A stretch of DNA of 64,000 bases from an uncultured Flavobacteriales bacterium (GCA_913020435.1 CAJVZZ010000006.1:1-64000); one strand, 5' to 3'. Positions 1 to 9,646 are shown, counted from the first letter of the stretch. The notes: generated by a model not told the origin, from the sequence alone. Translations and numbers: made by a program.

Positions 1-108
1 AAATAACTAAAAAATATTGACAATAGACTGTTAATATTGGTCTGAAATAAGAATTAAATCAAATAAAAGAATAACTAGACGATTTACGACATTGCATAAT
101 CAATAAAT

Positions 109-747
109 TTAAAATGATAAATATTTTTCCACCAATGCTACTATGCTTCTGTATGAGTTTTCTTTAAAAAGCTCAAGAACTTTATCTTGCTTAATCCATT
201 CAACTTTATCTATTCCCTCATCTGTTTGAGGTAATAAATTTTGCAAGTTAGTTTTACTGGTCATTTTATACCAGACGGTAGGTTTTAGAACAAACTTATT
301 TTTATGATAATATATATGATAAGTAATTTCAAAACTAGCTTCAGAACAACTGGAAACAGAAACAGCAGTTTCCTCTTCAACTTCTCTGATAGCACATTGT
401 TTTATCTTCTCACTTTTCTCGAGCTTTCCTTTGGGTAAATCCCATTTACCATTTCGATAAATCACTAACAAATCGCCAAGCTCATTTTCAACTATTCCAC
501 CAGCAGCTTCAATTAACTTAAAATGGCATTTAAATCGATTGAACACATCAATAGGCGAATCACAAGAACACCTTAACGTTAATGGTTGATCTGCAGTCAA
601 CCAACTTTCCCAGTTTTCCGGTAACAATAATTCAGATTCTGAGACTCCGGTTAACACTTCGCTCACCTCCGTTAAATTTAACGATTCTTCGACTAACAGT
701 AAAACCTGATTGAAGAAAACTTCATACTTTTGCTTTATCAATTCCAT
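109..747 (-). CDS. Nudix hydrolase
   Basis: A 212-residue protein predicted to hydrolyse a nucleoside diphosphate linked to another moiety. The Nudix box is clear: G107, E113, R121-E122 and the E124-E126 cluster follow the G-x5-E-x7-RE-x-EE spacing, with Ala128 where the second Gly usually sits. It is preceded by WDLPKGK, typical of the family. The first 75 residues are outside the Nudix fold and I do not recognise them. It starts 11 bases from the divergent pyrE start, so the two genes must carry promoters inside each other. Substrate cannot be told from sequence. Confidence 0.88.
   Translation of the reverse strand: MELIKQKYEVFFNQVLLLVEESLNLTEVSEVLTGVSESELLLPENWESWLTADQPLTLRCSCDSPIDVFNRFKCHFKLIEAAGGIVENELGDLLVIYRNGKWDLPKGKLEKSEKIKQCAIREVEEETAVSVSSCSEASFEITYHIYYHKNKFVLKPTVWYKMTSKTNLQNLLPQTDEGIDKVEWIKQDKVLELFKENSYRSIVALVEKYLSF
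725..732 (+). promoter_or_regulatory. -7 promoter box for pyrE inside the Nudix gene
   Basis: TACTTTTG matches the Bacteroidota TAnnTTTG -7 element and lies 26 bases before the pyrE ATG. It sits within the first codons of the divergent Nudix gene. No clear -33 TTG was found. The assignment rests on motif and position. Confidence 0.5.
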
Positions 748-758
748 ACTTATATCTC

Positions 759-1400
759 ATGTTAGTCTCTAATGATGTTTCGCTCAACGTTAGCGAATTT
801 CTTTTACAAATTAAGGCAATAAAACTTCAGCCAAACGATCCGTTCACATGGGCCTCAGGAATTATATCTCCGATTTATTGCGATAATAGAAAAGTTTTGT
901 CCTACCCAAAAATCAGAACCTTTATTCGTCAAGAAATGGTTAAGGTTTTAGAAGATAATTATGGTCGACCTGATGTAATTGCTGGGGTAGCAACAGGTGG
1001 TATAGCTCTTGGCGCTTTGGTAGCACAAGAATTAGGACTTCCATTTGTGTATGTTCGCTCAAAACAAAAAGAACATGGCTTGTCAAACCAAATTGAAGGG
1101 TATGTTGAAGAAGGACAGAGCGTAATTGTGATTGAAGATTTAATTTCAACAGGTGCAAGCTCTTTAAACGCTGTTGACGCTTTAAGAGACTTTGGTTGTA
1201 GCATTAAAGGAATGGTTGCAATATTTTCATATGGTTTAGCCGAATCAAAAGAAAATTTCAAAAAAGCAAAATGTCCGCTAGTAACATTAGCGAGTTATGA
1301 TTCTATGCTGACCAAAGCAATCGAAACAAATTACATAACTCCCATAGACGCAAAATTGCTTCGAGATTGGAAAAAAGACCCTAAAAACTGGTTGAAATAA
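759..1400 (+). CDS. pyrE: Orotate phosphoribosyltransferase
   Basis: Converts orotate and PRPP to orotidine 5'-monophosphate in de novo pyrimidine synthesis, in the cytosol. The PRPP-binding motif VIVIEDLISTGASS is at about residues 122-135, and the flexible-loop segment YVRSKQKEHG at about 98-107. FTWASGIISPIYCDNR near residue 29 is the conserved N-terminal OPRTase segment. Length (213 aa) is normal. Its TAA shares one base with the ATG of the downstream SRPBCC gene (TAATG), so the two are probably translationally coupled. Confidence 0.97.
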   Translation: MLVSNDVSLNVSEFLLQIKAIKLQPNDPFTWASGIISPIYCDNRKVLSYPKIRTFIRQEMVKVLEDNYGRPDVIAGVATGGIALGALVAQELGLPFVYVRSKQKEHGLSNQIEGYVEEGQSVIVIEDLISTGASSLNAVDALRDFGCSIKGMVAIFSYGLAESKENFKKAKCPLVTLASYDSMLTKAIETNYITPIDAKLLRDWKKDPKNWLK

Positions 1401-1804
1401 TGACTCACATTGAAAGCAATAAAGTAGCTATAAACACCAACCCCAAACAAATCTTTGATTTCGTCCTAAACATGAACAACATCATTGAACTTTTACCGCA
1501 AGAAAAAGTCGAAAATTGGAAAGGAGAAGAAGACAATTGCTCCTTTACCATAAAGGGTTTGTCAGGAATAGGGATGAAAATAGATTCAAGCGAAGAACCT
1601 ACCAAAATTGCTATCATTTCTCATGGGAAAAATCCATTCGACTTCACTATGAATCTGCATATTAGAGAAGTTTTCGAAAATAAATCTGAAGCCTATTTAG
1701 ATTTTGATGCAAATATGAATATGATGATTGAAATGATGGCGAAAAGTCCATTGACTAATCTTTTTAATATTATGGCTGAAAAACTTAAAGATAAGTTCAA
1801 TTAG
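1400..1804 (+). CDS. SRPBCC-family (START-like) protein
   Basis: A 134-residue soluble protein that looks like a single SRPBCC/polyketide-cyclase-like ligand-binding domain: the N-terminal segment KQIFDFVLNMNNIIELLP and the alternating strands that follow resemble that fold. There is no signal peptide and no catalytic motif I can name. It overlaps the pyrE stop by one base and ends 8 bases before the convergent birA stop. Co-transcription with pyrE is likely, but a functional link to pyrimidine synthesis is only guilt by association. Confidence 0.75.
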   Translation: MTHIESNKVAINTNPKQIFDFVLNMNNIIELLPQEKVENWKGEEDNCSFTIKGLSGIGMKIDSSEEPTKIAIISHGKNPFDFTMNLHIREVFENKSEAYLDFDANMNMMIEMMAKSPLTNLFNIMAEKLKDKFN

Positions 1805-1812
1805 TTAGTGCC

Positions 1813-2544
1813 CTATTCAAACAAGAACCGAATTTTTTTTTGTTCAAAAAGTTGTTCTTTTCGGTCGATCAAAACCCTCAATCTTCCATCAGTATTTATT
1901 CCGATTATTACGCCAAAAATTTCCTTACCGTCAATACTAAATTTTCGTACCTCATTTAGACCTAGAAGTAAATCCAAATATCTATTGTTCAAAAGCACTG
2001 GCCTATCGATAAAATTTTGGACTTTGTACAAATAATCAATCAATTCTTCAACTACTACTTTAATATAAAAGAACTCTTGCATTTCATTGGAAATACTCGT
2101 TGAGTTGTCACTTGACAGTATCGTAGATTGATTCACATTTAAACCAATACCTATAATCGAGTGTAACAATTCATTCTTGAGTAATGTATTCTCGATTAAT
2201 ATCCCACAAACCTTTTTATGATTTACCATAATATCATTAGGCCATTTTATTTGCACACCTTTTACACCTAAATTCTTTAAATAATCAGAAATTAATATTG
2301 AAACTGCTTGATTCAATTTAAAAGCATCCACAACATAAAGATTATTGGGCTGAAAGTAAAAACTAAATGTTACATTTTTCCCATAATCAGACTCCCATTT
2401 TGCCTCACGCTGCCCTTTTCCATTTGTCTGAAAATTTGCAACGATAGCATCAAAATTCTTTAAAGAATTTTGATGCTTCAACCTCCGTTTCATCTCCTCA
2501 TTTGTAGAATCAATCGAATCCAACCAAATAACATTCATCTTCAC
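1813..2544 (-). CDS. birA: Biotin--[acetyl-CoA-carboxylase] ligase
   Basis: Activates biotin with ATP and attaches it to the biotin carboxyl carrier protein of acetyl-CoA carboxylase. The 243-residue protein has the biotinyl-AMP loop TNGKGQREAKW at about residues 40-50, the KWPND motif at 100-104 and KVCGILIE at 111-118. The DNA-binding helix-turn-helix of bifunctional BirA is absent, so this is the monofunctional short form usual in Bacteroidota. It is convergent with the SRPBCC gene. Confidence 0.95.
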   Translation of the reverse strand: MKMNVIWLDSIDSTNEEMKRRLKHQNSLKNFDAIVANFQTNGKGQREAKWESDYGKNVTFSFYFQPNNLYVVDAFKLNQAVSILISDYLKNLGVKGVQIKWPNDIMVNHKKVCGILIENTLLKNELLHSIIGIGLNVNQSTILSSDNSTSISNEMQEFFYIKVVVEELIDYLYKVQNFIDRPVLLNNRYLDLLLGLNEVRKFSIDGKEIFGVIIGINTDGRLRVLIDRKEQLFEQKKIRFLFE

Positions 2545-2623
2545 TACTAATATATGTTAAGCTTTATGCAAATTTGGGGCTTTTTGACCTGCACACATCA
2601 TTATTATTCCCTTATAAAATGGT

Positions 2624-2631
2624 TACTTTTG
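2624..2631 (+). promoter_or_regulatory. -7 promoter box for the rsfS-ftsH operon
   Basis: TACTTTTG, a full TAnnTTTG match, ends 16 bases before the rsfS ATG at 2648. A TTTTG at 2582-2586 is too far away to be the -33 element, so only the -7 box is supported. Confidence 0.55.
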
Positions 2632-2647
2632 CAAACTATAATTTTTC

Positions 2648-3028
2648 ATGGAAACAACAACTAAAATATCCGATTCTAGTAGACTCGCAAATTCGATTCT
2701 TAAAGGTTTAATAGACAAAAAAGGAATTGATATAATTGAATTAGACTTACGCAAAGTCGAAAGTGCAGTTTGCGAATATTTTATAATCTGTTCTGGGGGT
2801 TCCGATCGGCAAGTCAATGCTTTGGCAAATGCAGTAAAAGATATTGTAATTGAAGAAGAGAGCGAGAAGCCTTGGCACATTGAAGGAATGGACAATTGCA
2901 GTTGGGTATTATTAGATTATGCTAACGTAGTAGTTCACATTTTTCAAGAAGAAACACGAGAATTTTACAAATTAGAAGAACTTTGGGCCGATGCAACTGT
3001 CAGGTCTATTGAATTAATTGACGAATAA
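2648..3028 (+). CDS. rsfS: Ribosome silencing factor
   Basis: RsfS/Iojap (DUF143) binds uL14 on the large ribosomal subunit and blocks subunit joining under starvation. The 126-residue protein carries family features: a stretch ending FIICSGGSDRQVNALANAV, then EKPWHIEGM, then WVLLDYANVVVHIFQEETREFY near the C-terminus (conserved Trp, Asp and the HIF segment). It is followed after 5 bases by ftsH, an arrangement common in Bacteroidota. Confidence 0.95.
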   Translation: METTTKISDSSRLANSILKGLIDKKGIDIIELDLRKVESAVCEYFIICSGGSDRQVNALANAVKDIVIEEESEKPWHIEGMDNCSWVLLDYANVVVHIFQEETREFYKLEELWADATVRSIELIDE

Positions 3029-3033
3029 CAAGA

Positions 3034-5214
3034 ATGTCTGAAAATAAAAAACAAACGGGCCCAGCTAAAGGTCCAAAATCAACGAAGAAAGGCGATAAAA
3101 AGCCATTCAATTTCTACTGGATTTACGCCATTATTGGAGTAGTTCTGCTGTCTCAATTACTTTTCAGTTGGAATGCAGCCCTGCCAGCAATTAGTCCGCA
3201 GGAATTTAGATCCATGGTGGAGCAGAGCGAGGTAAAACAAGTTTTAGTTATTAACAAAGAAACCGCTAGGATTTACCTAAAAAATGATGCTCTTCCAAAT
3301 TATGAGCAAAAGCTTAAAAACACGAACACTGAAGAAGGCACAAATTACGGTCCTCATTTTAAGTTAAATATTGGGTCGCCGGAACGTTTTGATGAAGAAC
3401 TGGACAACTTTAGTAAGAAATATGATTTTAAATATGAGTATCGAACTGAGGAGAATTGGGGACGCGACGCTCTTGGCTGGTTAATTCCAATTGCTGTAAT
3501 GGTAGCTATTTGGTTATTTATAATGCGCCGAATGGGTGGCGGTGCTGGCGGTGCTGGCGGACAAATATTTAATATTGGAAAATCAAAGGCCAGACTTTTC
3601 GATGAAAACGATAGTGTTAAAATAACGTTTGACGACGTAGCTGGTCAAGAAGAAGCAAAAGAAGAGGTTAAAGAAATTGTTGATTTTCTTAAAAACCCAA
3701 AGCGATATACTGACTTAGGTGCAAGAATACCGAAAGGTGCTCTATTGATAGGTTCGCCTGGTACTGGAAAAACACTGTTAGCAAAAGCCGTTGCCGGAGA
3801 AGCCCAAGTTCCATTCTTCTCATTATCGGGATCTGATTTCGTAGAAATGTTTGTAGGGGTTGGAGCATCTCGTGTGCGGGACTTATTCAAACAAGCCAAA
3901 GAAAAAGCACCAAGTATCATTTTCATAGATGAAATCGATGCCGTTGGGCGTGCTCGGGGAAAAAATTCAATGCAAGGCTCAAATGATGAGCGAGAAAACA
4001 CACTAAACCAGTTACTTACGGAAATGGACGGTTTTGGAAATAATTCCGGTGTAATCATTCTTGCAGCTACTAACCGTGCAGATGTTTTAGACAAAGCACT
4101 ATTGCGTCCTGGTCGATTTGATCGGCAAATCATGGTTGATATGCCTGATTTACACGGAAGAAAAGCTGTTTTTAAAGTACATTTAAAGCCACTTAAAAAA
4201 GACGATTCTTTAGATATTGATTTATTGGCTCGTCAAACTCCAGGATTCTCTGGAGCAGATATAGCTAATGTTTGTAACGAAGCGGCACTTATTGCGGCTA
4301 GAAATAAAAAGAAACAGGTTACAAAACAAGACTTTATTGATGCCGTTGATCGTGTAGTTGGCGGTTTGGAGAAGAAAAATAAAATCATTACTCCTAATGA
4401 GAAAAAAACAATTGCATACCACGAAGCTGGACATGCAACGGTTAGCTGGTTATTAGAACATGCTCACCCACTTGTTAAAGTGACAATTGTGCCACGTGGT
4501 CAATCTTTGGGAGCAGCCTGGTATTTACCAGAAGAACGTCAAATTACTACTGAGGAGCAGTTGAATCACGATATATGTGCGGCACTTGGAGGAAGAGCAG
4601 CTGAAGAAATTGTATTTGGAAAAATTTCAACTGGTGCTTTAAGTGATCTTGAGAAAGTAACTAAGCAAGTTTATGGAATGATTGTTTATTACGGTCTTAA
4701 TCCTAAAATTGGTAATGTATCCTATTATGATTCTTCAGGTCAAAACGAATATTCATTTCAAAAACCCTACTCTGAAAACACGGCTCAACTTATTGACGAA
4801 GAAGTTAGTAAGTACATTGAAAAGGCATATCAAGATACGTTGATACTTCTTAAAGGAAGCCGAGAAAAACTAAATGCTCTGGCTGAACAGCTCCTTGAGA
4901 AAGAAGTGATTTTTAAAGAGGATATGGAAACAATTTTTGGTAAAAGAACATTTGACCGTGATATTGAGCGTGAACAAGAAGAAAAAGACATAGACGAACG
5001 TAGATCAAAGGAAGCGGAAGAGCGTAAAGAAAGGAAACAAAAAGAGGCGGCAGAAAAGGAAAATGGAATTCCTAATAAAAAACCCACCAATAAATCCAAA
5101 GTTCCAACAAAGGAAGTAACAAAGAAAACAGTAGAAAATGGAAAAGCCTCTGAAAACGTTGAAAACAATTCTGCAACTTCCGAAAATGTAACTGCTCCCG
5201 AAAAAAAGGTTTAA
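3034..5214 (+). CDS. ftsH: ATP-dependent zinc metalloprotease FtsH
   Basis: Membrane-anchored AAA+ protease that extracts and degrades membrane and regulatory proteins. Two membrane spans are visible (about residues 28-46 and 146-163) flanking an extracytoplasmic domain. The Walker A loop GSPGTGKT is at about 240-247 (most FtsH proteins have GPPGTGKT), the Walker B acidic pair at about 299-300, the arginine-finger region ends in RPGRFDRQ, and the zinc site HEAGH is at about 463-467. The last ~80 residues are a charged Lys/Glu-rich, low-complexity tail. The length (726 aa) is slightly above average because of that tail. It lies in an operon with rsfS upstream and DUF2007 and cdsA downstream. 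Confidence 0.97.
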   Translation: MSENKKQTGPAKGPKSTKKGDKKPFNFYWIYAIIGVVLLSQLLFSWNAALPAISPQEFRSMVEQSEVKQVLVINKETARIYLKNDALPNYEQKLKNTNTEEGTNYGPHFKLNIGSPERFDEELDNFSKKYDFKYEYRTEENWGRDALGWLIPIAVMVAIWLFIMRRMGGGAGGAGGQIFNIGKSKARLFDENDSVKITFDDVAGQEEAKEEVKEIVDFLKNPKRYTDLGARIPKGALLIGSPGTGKTLLAKAVAGEAQVPFFSLSGSDFVEMFVGVGASRVRDLFKQAKEKAPSIIFIDEIDAVGRARGKNSMQGSNDERENTLNQLLTEMDGFGNNSGVIILAATNRADVLDKALLRPGRFDRQIMVDMPDLHGRKAVFKVHLKPLKKDDSLDIDLLARQTPGFSGADIANVCNEAALIAARNKKKQVTKQDFIDAVDRVVGGLEKKNKIITPNEKKTIAYHEAGHATVSWLLEHAHPLVKVTIVPRGQSLGAAWYLPEERQITTEEQLNHDICAALGGRAAEEIVFGKISTGALSDLEKVTKQVYGMIVYYGLNPKIGNVSYYDSSGQNEYSFQKPYSENTAQLIDEEVSKYIEKAYQDTLILLKGSREKLNALAEQLLEKEVIFKEDMETIFGKRTFDRDIEREQEEKDIDERRSKEAEERKERKQKEAAEKENGIPNKKPTNKSKVPTKEVTKKTVENGKASENVENNSATSENVTAPEKKV

Positions 5215-5234
5215 CTACATTTGAACCTTAGCCT

Positions 5235-5456
5235 ATGGAAGTAAATTGGACTAAGGTATTTACCACGAATGATTCAATTCAAGCTGAATTGATAAAAGCA
5301 CGGCTTGCAGAAGATGACATCCAAGTTGCCTTTGTAAATAAACAAGACTCTATGCATTTGCATCTTAATATGCAATTTGGATTAGAGGTGTTCGTGCCCA
5401 AAGACAATGCTTTCAAGGCTGTTCAAATCATAAATAATATGGTCCTTAATGAGTGA
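5235..5456 (+). CDS. DUF2007-type small signal-transducing-like protein
   Basis: A 73-residue soluble protein with the pattern of the DUF2007 (putative PII-like signal transducing) family: WTKVFTTNDSIQAELIKARL at the N-terminus, then GLEVFVPKDNAFKAVQII. The family has no firmly established function. Its 3' end overlaps the cdsA start by 8 bases (ATGAGTGA), indicating translational coupling within the ftsH-cdsA-psd operon. Confidence 0.82.
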   Translation: MEVNWTKVFTTNDSIQAELIKARLAEDDIQVAFVNKQDSMHLHLNMQFGLEVFVPKDNAFKAVQIINNMVLNE

Positions 5457-6276
5457 TCTTAAACAAAGGCTCTCTACAGGATCAATATTCATTGTGGTTC
5501 TATTCGGATCTACAATTGCGAGCCCGTATACTTACGCTTGTATATTTTTACTAGCTAGCACGTTAGGCCAAATTGAATTTTATCGCCTAATAAAAAAATC
5601 AGGAGGAAACCCACAGACTATCACAGGTGTTATTGGTGGGATTTTGTTGTTTACCACTAACTTTCTTTTTGTTCAAGGTTCTTTTGATGATATTAGCATT
5701 CTGGTATACAATATGCCATTACTATTTTTGGTCTTTTTAATTGAGCTTTTCCGTAAAAACAAAAATCCATTTATCAATATCTCTTATACCATTATTGGAA
5801 TAATTTATATAGCACTACCCTTCTCTTTGTTGAATTATTTAATGATTGACCCAAGGTATTATCCTAGTTATGAATTCTACCCTCATATTACAGCTGGGGT
5901 CCTTTTCTGCATGTGGGCAAACGATAGTTGGGCATATTTAATAGGTAAGAAGTTTGGGAAAACCAAACTTTTTGAAAGTGTTTCACCAAAAAAAACTTGG
6001 GAGGGCTTTTTAGGAGGAATTTTCTTTTGTGTCGGATTTGCAATACTTATAAGTTTTATTGCTACTGCCCTTTCTTTGGTTGACTGGATAGTTCTTGGAC
6101 TTATAATATCTATTGCAGGCACAGCAGGCGATCTCATTGAATCAAAACTAAAAAGAAGTTTAAATTTAAAGGACTCTGGAAACATATTACCAGGTCATGG
6201 TGGAATTCTAGATCGTTTTGATGCCCTTATCTTGGCAATTCCTTTTATTATTGTGTACTTATTTATTAGATTCTAG
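5449..6276 (+). CDS. cdsA: Phosphatidate cytidylyltransferase (CDP-diglyceride synthase)
   Basis: Makes CDP-diacylglycerol from phosphatidic acid and CTP in the inner membrane, feeding phosphatidylserine and phosphatidylglycerol synthesis. The 275-residue protein has about 7-8 hydrophobic spans. SPKKTWEGFLGG and the full CdsA signature at about residues 232-258 (S-x-x-KR-x4-KD-x-G, then PGHGG-x-x-DR-x-D) are intact. It overlaps DUF2007 upstream and precedes psd by 10 bases, so CDP-DAG formation and the later decarboxylation step share one operon. Confidence 0.96.
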   Translation: MSDLKQRLSTGSIFIVVLFGSTIASPYTYACIFLLASTLGQIEFYRLIKKSGGNPQTITGVIGGILLFTTNFLFVQGSFDDISILVYNMPLLFLVFLIELFRKNKNPFINISYTIIGIIYIALPFSLLNYLMIDPRYYPSYEFYPHITAGVLFCMWANDSWAYLIGKKFGKTKLFESVSPKKTWEGFLGGIFFCVGFAILISFIATALSLVDWIVLGLIISIAGTAGDLIESKLKRSLNLKDSGNILPGHGGILDRFDALILAIPFIIVYLFIRF

Positions 6277-6286
6277 ATTAGTTTTT

Positions 6287-6940
6287 ATGACACTACACCG
6301 AGAAGGCTCAAAAATCATGATATTTACCTTTATTGGTTTATTGGTTTTTAATCTAGCACTAACTCCATTCCTATCTGAAGACCCTATAGCAAGAGGAGTA
6401 ATTGGATCTTTCTCTCTTTTTATATTTGGGGTAGTAGTTCAATTTTTCAGAGTCCCTAAACGCAAAATTGAAATAAATGATGGCCAAATAATTAGTCCTG
6501 CTGATGGAAAAGTAGTGGTTATCGAAAGAGTCTTTGAAGATGAATTCTATAAAGAAGAAAGGATTCAAGTATCTATATTCATGTCTCCGTTTAATGTTCA
6601 TATTAATTGGACACCAATGGCCGGATTAGTCAAATATGCCAAGTATCATCCCGGAAATTTTCTTGTAGCTTGGCATCCAAAATCTTCTACTGAAAACGAA
6701 CGCACTACTTTTGTTTTTGAAAACTCTAAAGGATCTGTTTTAGTGAGACAAATTGCAGGATTCTTAGCTAGAAGAATAGTTTATTTTGTAAAAAAGGATG
6801 ACCAAATTGGACAAGGTGATGAATTTGGGTTTATTAAGTTTGGTAGTAGAGTAGATTTATTATTGCCAATAAATGCTAAAATAAAAGTTGATCTGGATCA
6901 GAAAGTAATTGGAAAACAGACGGTTATCGCTGAACTATAG
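6287..6940 (+). CDS. psd: Phosphatidylserine decarboxylase, short pyruvoyl form
   Basis: Decarboxylates phosphatidylserine to phosphatidylethanolamine. The frame is open from 6218, but the ATG at 6287 (M-T-L-H-R-E-G) fits the family start and lies outside the cdsA coding region, giving 217 residues. An N-terminal hydrophobic segment is followed by SPADGKVVVIE and, near the C-terminus, FGFIKFGSRVDLLLP. The Gly-Ser in that motif is the expected autocleavage site producing the pyruvoyl group, as in the short archaeal-type (PSD-A) subfamily, in place of the LGST of the long form. It is the last gene of the operon that starts at rsfS. Confidence 0.95.
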   Translation: MTLHREGSKIMIFTFIGLLVFNLALTPFLSEDPIARGVIGSFSLFIFGVVVQFFRVPKRKIEINDGQIISPADGKVVVIERVFEDEFYKEERIQVSIFMSPFNVHINWTPMAGLVKYAKYHPGNFLVAWHPKSSTENERTTFVFENSKGSVLVRQIAGFLARRIVYFVKKDDQIGQGDEFGFIKFGSRVDLLLPINAKIKVDLDQKVIGKQTVIAEL

Positions 6941-6977
6941 TATAGCGCTGTTAAACTATTGTTAAAGCATTTTGAAA

Positions 6978-7017
6978 ACCAGTTTTAAGCTTACAAATTT
7001 GACGAGTGTAAACTGGT
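6978..7017. repeat. Inverted repeat upstream of the thioredoxin-like gene
   Basis: ACCAGTTT (6978-6985) and AAACTGGT (7010-7017) form a perfect 8-bp inverted repeat with a 24-base loop, 30 bases before the ATG at 7048. It could be an operator or the 3' hairpin of the psd operon. There is no T-tract. Confidence 0.35.
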
Positions 7018-7047
7018 GGTGCGTCCATTCAATAAAATCAAACGAAT

Positions 7048-8550
7048 ATGAGTTTAAAAAGTCTTTCAGTTACGTTTTTAGTATTAATTGCTTTTGGAAC
7101 CAGCACTATTGCTGCTAAAAAAGAGAAATCCAGTCCAGCAAAAAAATATCAATTTGAATTTACCATTTCTGACTCAGAGGATAGTTTAGTATTTCTGGCA
7201 AACTATTACGGGAAAAAACAATATTATTACGATACTGCTTTTGCTGTAGAAAAAGGAAAATTCAAATTTGAAACCGATTCTATTCCAGGTGGAATTTACC
7301 TAATCGTTATGCCCGATAAATCACAATACTTTGAAATAGTGGTAAGTGGAAATGAACCTCGTGTGACTCTAAGTACGACGCGAGCTAATATGGTTGCTGA
7401 TATGAAAGTATCGGAGTCTGAAGAAAACAAATTATTCTACGAATTTCAGCAAGAAATGAATACGAAAGGTGAACAAGCTGCTCCGATTCAAAAAAGAATA
7501 GAAATTTTGAAAGCAGATACCTTAAATCCAAAACCGGACGAAATCAAAGCCGAGCAAACAAAATTAGAAACGATAAATAAAGAAGTAAATGAATATAAAA
7601 AGCAATTTATAGAGACTCACGAAGGGACCTTTACAGCAAAAATTTTCTTGACTTCTCAAGAACCTGTTGTACCTGAAACTCCTGAGTTACCAGAAGGGGC
7701 TAATCTTGATTTATGGAAATTCCAAGAATATAAAAGACAATATTTAGAAAATGTTGATTTTACTGACGAGCGATTACTTCGGTCTCCAGTCTTTGCTAAA
7801 AAATTAGAATATTACATGACTAAATTAGTTGTTCAAATGCCCGACTCTATTAACAAAGCAGCTGATGAATTGGTTGAACGCGCTAGACCAAGCAAGGAAA
7901 TGTTTAAATACGTAGTACACTGGAATACAAATTTTTATGAGCGTTCTAAGATCATGGGAATGGATGGTGTGTTTGTGCACATGTCTGATAATTATTACAC
8001 AAAAGAACAAGCTCATTGGGTTGATAGTGCTGGTCTTGCAAAAATAAATGATAGAGCTTCAACTTTACGCCCTTTGCTACTAGGTAAAGTGGCTTCTAAC
8101 ATTATTTTACCTGACACTACTGGTAAATGGCATGACTTATTGAAATTACCAGCAGAGTATACTATTCTCTATTTCTGGAGCCCTACTTGTGGTCATTGTA
8201 AAAAATCTACCCCTAAATTGGAGAAGTTCTACCAAGATTATAAGTCCAAGGGTATTCAAGTATTTGGTGTTTGTACAGAATTAGATGTTGCAGGAATGAA
8301 AACATTTGTAAAGACAAATAAGCTTACATTCATAAACGTTTCAGATACCCCAGAAATCAATAAAAATGCTTATGAATATTTAGATAAAACAACCATTAAT
8401 AGCCTGAACTTCAGGACAATATATGACATATATTCTACACCGCAAGTATATGTTTTGGATAAGGATAAGAAAATTATTGCTAAGAAATTAGGCGTTGAAC
8501 AGTTAGCGGATTTTATAGATAATCACTCAAAGGAAAAGTCCACTAATTAA
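7048..8550 (+). CDS. Secreted thioredoxin-like (TlpA/AhpC-TSA) protein with DUF4369/DUF5106-like N-terminus
   Basis: A 500-residue exported protein: signal peptide over residues 1-22 (cut near TIAA), a DUF4369-like beta domain (about 32-125), a helical DUF5106-like middle region, and a C-terminal thioredoxin fold from about residue 350. The active site is SPTCGHC with cysteines at about 381 and 384, followed by KKSTPKLEKF. Proteins of this build are periplasmic or surface disulfide oxidoreductases in Bacteroidota. The partner is unknown. The gene is convergent with the next, their stops overlapping by 4 bases. Confidence 0.9.
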   Translation: MSLKSLSVTFLVLIAFGTSTIAAKKEKSSPAKKYQFEFTISDSEDSLVFLANYYGKKQYYYDTAFAVEKGKFKFETDSIPGGIYLIVMPDKSQYFEIVVSGNEPRVTLSTTRANMVADMKVSESEENKLFYEFQQEMNTKGEQAAPIQKRIEILKADTLNPKPDEIKAEQTKLETINKEVNEYKKQFIETHEGTFTAKIFLTSQEPVVPETPELPEGANLDLWKFQEYKRQYLENVDFTDERLLRSPVFAKKLEYYMTKLVVQMPDSINKAADELVERARPSKEMFKYVVHWNTNFYERSKIMGMDGVFVHMSDNYYTKEQAHWVDSAGLAKINDRASTLRPLLLGKVASNIILPDTTGKWHDLLKLPAEYTILYFWSPTCGHCKKSTPKLEKFYQDYKSKGIQVFGVCTELDVAGMKTFVKTNKLTFINVSDTPEINKNAYEYLDKTTINSLNFRTIYDIYSTPQVYVLDKDKKIIAKKLGVEQLADFIDNHSKEKSTN

Positions 8551-9230
8551 TAAACTACTCTTAGGGCTTTTATATCACTGGAAAATTGCTCCCATCCACC
8601 AAATTCGCCATCTTGATCATAATATTCCATTTCTAGAACCAAACAATTTGGTTCTCCATTAATAAAATAAATACTATCATTTGATGCTGCTTGATAAACG
8701 AATATCAAACCTGGATCAAATTGCTTTATTCTGCTGCAATTATAGTTTTTACTGTATAATCGCTTTTCCCCAACACTAATATTCAAAGAAAGCATTATGC
8801 CATTATTTGGGCTATCTAAATTATTTGAATCCAATCGCCTATTCCAATCCTTTACCGTGTCTAAATCAAAGGTTATAGTGCGGTGGTCGATACGAGTAAG
8901 TTCTTCAGGGACACCAAATCGTTCTTCAAAAGCAGATGCGGTTAAACACTCACGTTCTTCCATTCCGTCATCATAGCAAACTGAATCCGGCGTTTTTGTT
9001 AAGGAAAGCATTGAATGGTCGTTGCAATATAGTTCGTATTCCTGATTTTTATTAACCATATTTTCGTAAAAATATCGAGTATAACATGCCTTTTTAGCAA
9101 GATAAAATTCTTGCGGCCATTCATTTTTATGGGTATCGGACGCGTTTTCGCAACTAACAAAAAAAATAGACAACCCTAAGACTATTCCTTTACCAACTTC
9201 TGTCAAACCTTTTAAAACATAAACGTTCAT
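8547..9230 (-). CDS. Hypothetical lipoprotein
   Basis: I do not recognise this 227-residue protein. It begins with a short positive region and a hydrophobic stretch ending FFVSC, a plausible lipobox with Cys27, so it is probably an outer-membrane or periplasmic lipoprotein. Several Cys residues (CYTRYF, LYCNDHS, CYDDG, ECLTAS, NCSRI) suggest disulfides. It faces the thioredoxin-like gene, which could be relevant to its folding, but this is only positional. The GC and codon character does not stand out. Confidence 0.7.
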   Translation of the reverse strand: MNVYVLKGLTEVGKGIVLGLSIFFVSCENASDTHKNEWPQEFYLAKKACYTRYFYENMVNKNQEYELYCNDHSMLSLTKTPDSVCYDDGMEERECLTASAFEERFGVPEELTRIDHRTITFDLDTVKDWNRRLDSNNLDSPNNGIMLSLNISVGEKRLYSKNYNCSRIKQFDPGLIFVYQAASNDSIYFINGEPNCLVLEMEYYDQDGEFGGWEQFSSDIKALRVVY

Positions 9231-9646
9231 CCTTCCTTTTATTTATTATTTATTTATGTTGCTAAGGTAGAATTTCAGACACCAAATTCAAACGGCAAAA
9301 AAGCGCAAAGCATTTTTTTTAATTACACCTTGGTTTCACCTTTGCATCCGAAAACCCTAAGAAACCAATTTATACTCTGGGGAAATAGTTTCAGAATCGC
9401 TCAATTTTAAAGGAAAGTTATTCCATATATCTTAAGGAAAATGGAAAGTATAACTTAGCATTAACGACGCAACATAAGTAAAAACACTATTTGCAGCATT
9501 CTATTTCTTAAACTCACTATTAGTTTATCCATAGATAATAGTCCGTTTGTTACATTTGTTTGTGTGACTATTATTTGGCTATTTACATAAATAGAAGAGT
9601 CAATCCAGATTATTGATTTAATATCGATTACTAGTTTAAAGGCATT
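9231..9646. other. Intergenic region upstream of the molybdoenzyme gene
   Basis: 416 AT-rich bases between divergent genes. There is a short ATTT-rich run at about 9238-9256 and a TAnnTTTG box at 9551-9558. No open frame of useful length, hairpin or known riboswitch pattern was seen. Confidence 0.5.
9551..9558 (+). promoter_or_regulatory. Candidate -7 box for the molybdoenzyme gene
   Basis: TACATTTG matches TAnnTTTG and lies 88 bases before the ATG at 9647, which would give a leader of about 80 bases. No convincing -33 TTG was found at 17-20 bases upstream. Confidence 0.35.

Noticed and set aside
6978-7017. Riboswitch upstream of the thioredoxin-like gene
   Set aside because: Only a single 8-bp inverted repeat with a long loop; no conserved riboswitch core was recognised.
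9231-9646. Hidden small gene or mobile-element remnant upstream of the molybdoenzyme
   Set aside because: No frame of useful length, no terminal inverted repeats and no transposase-like sequence.
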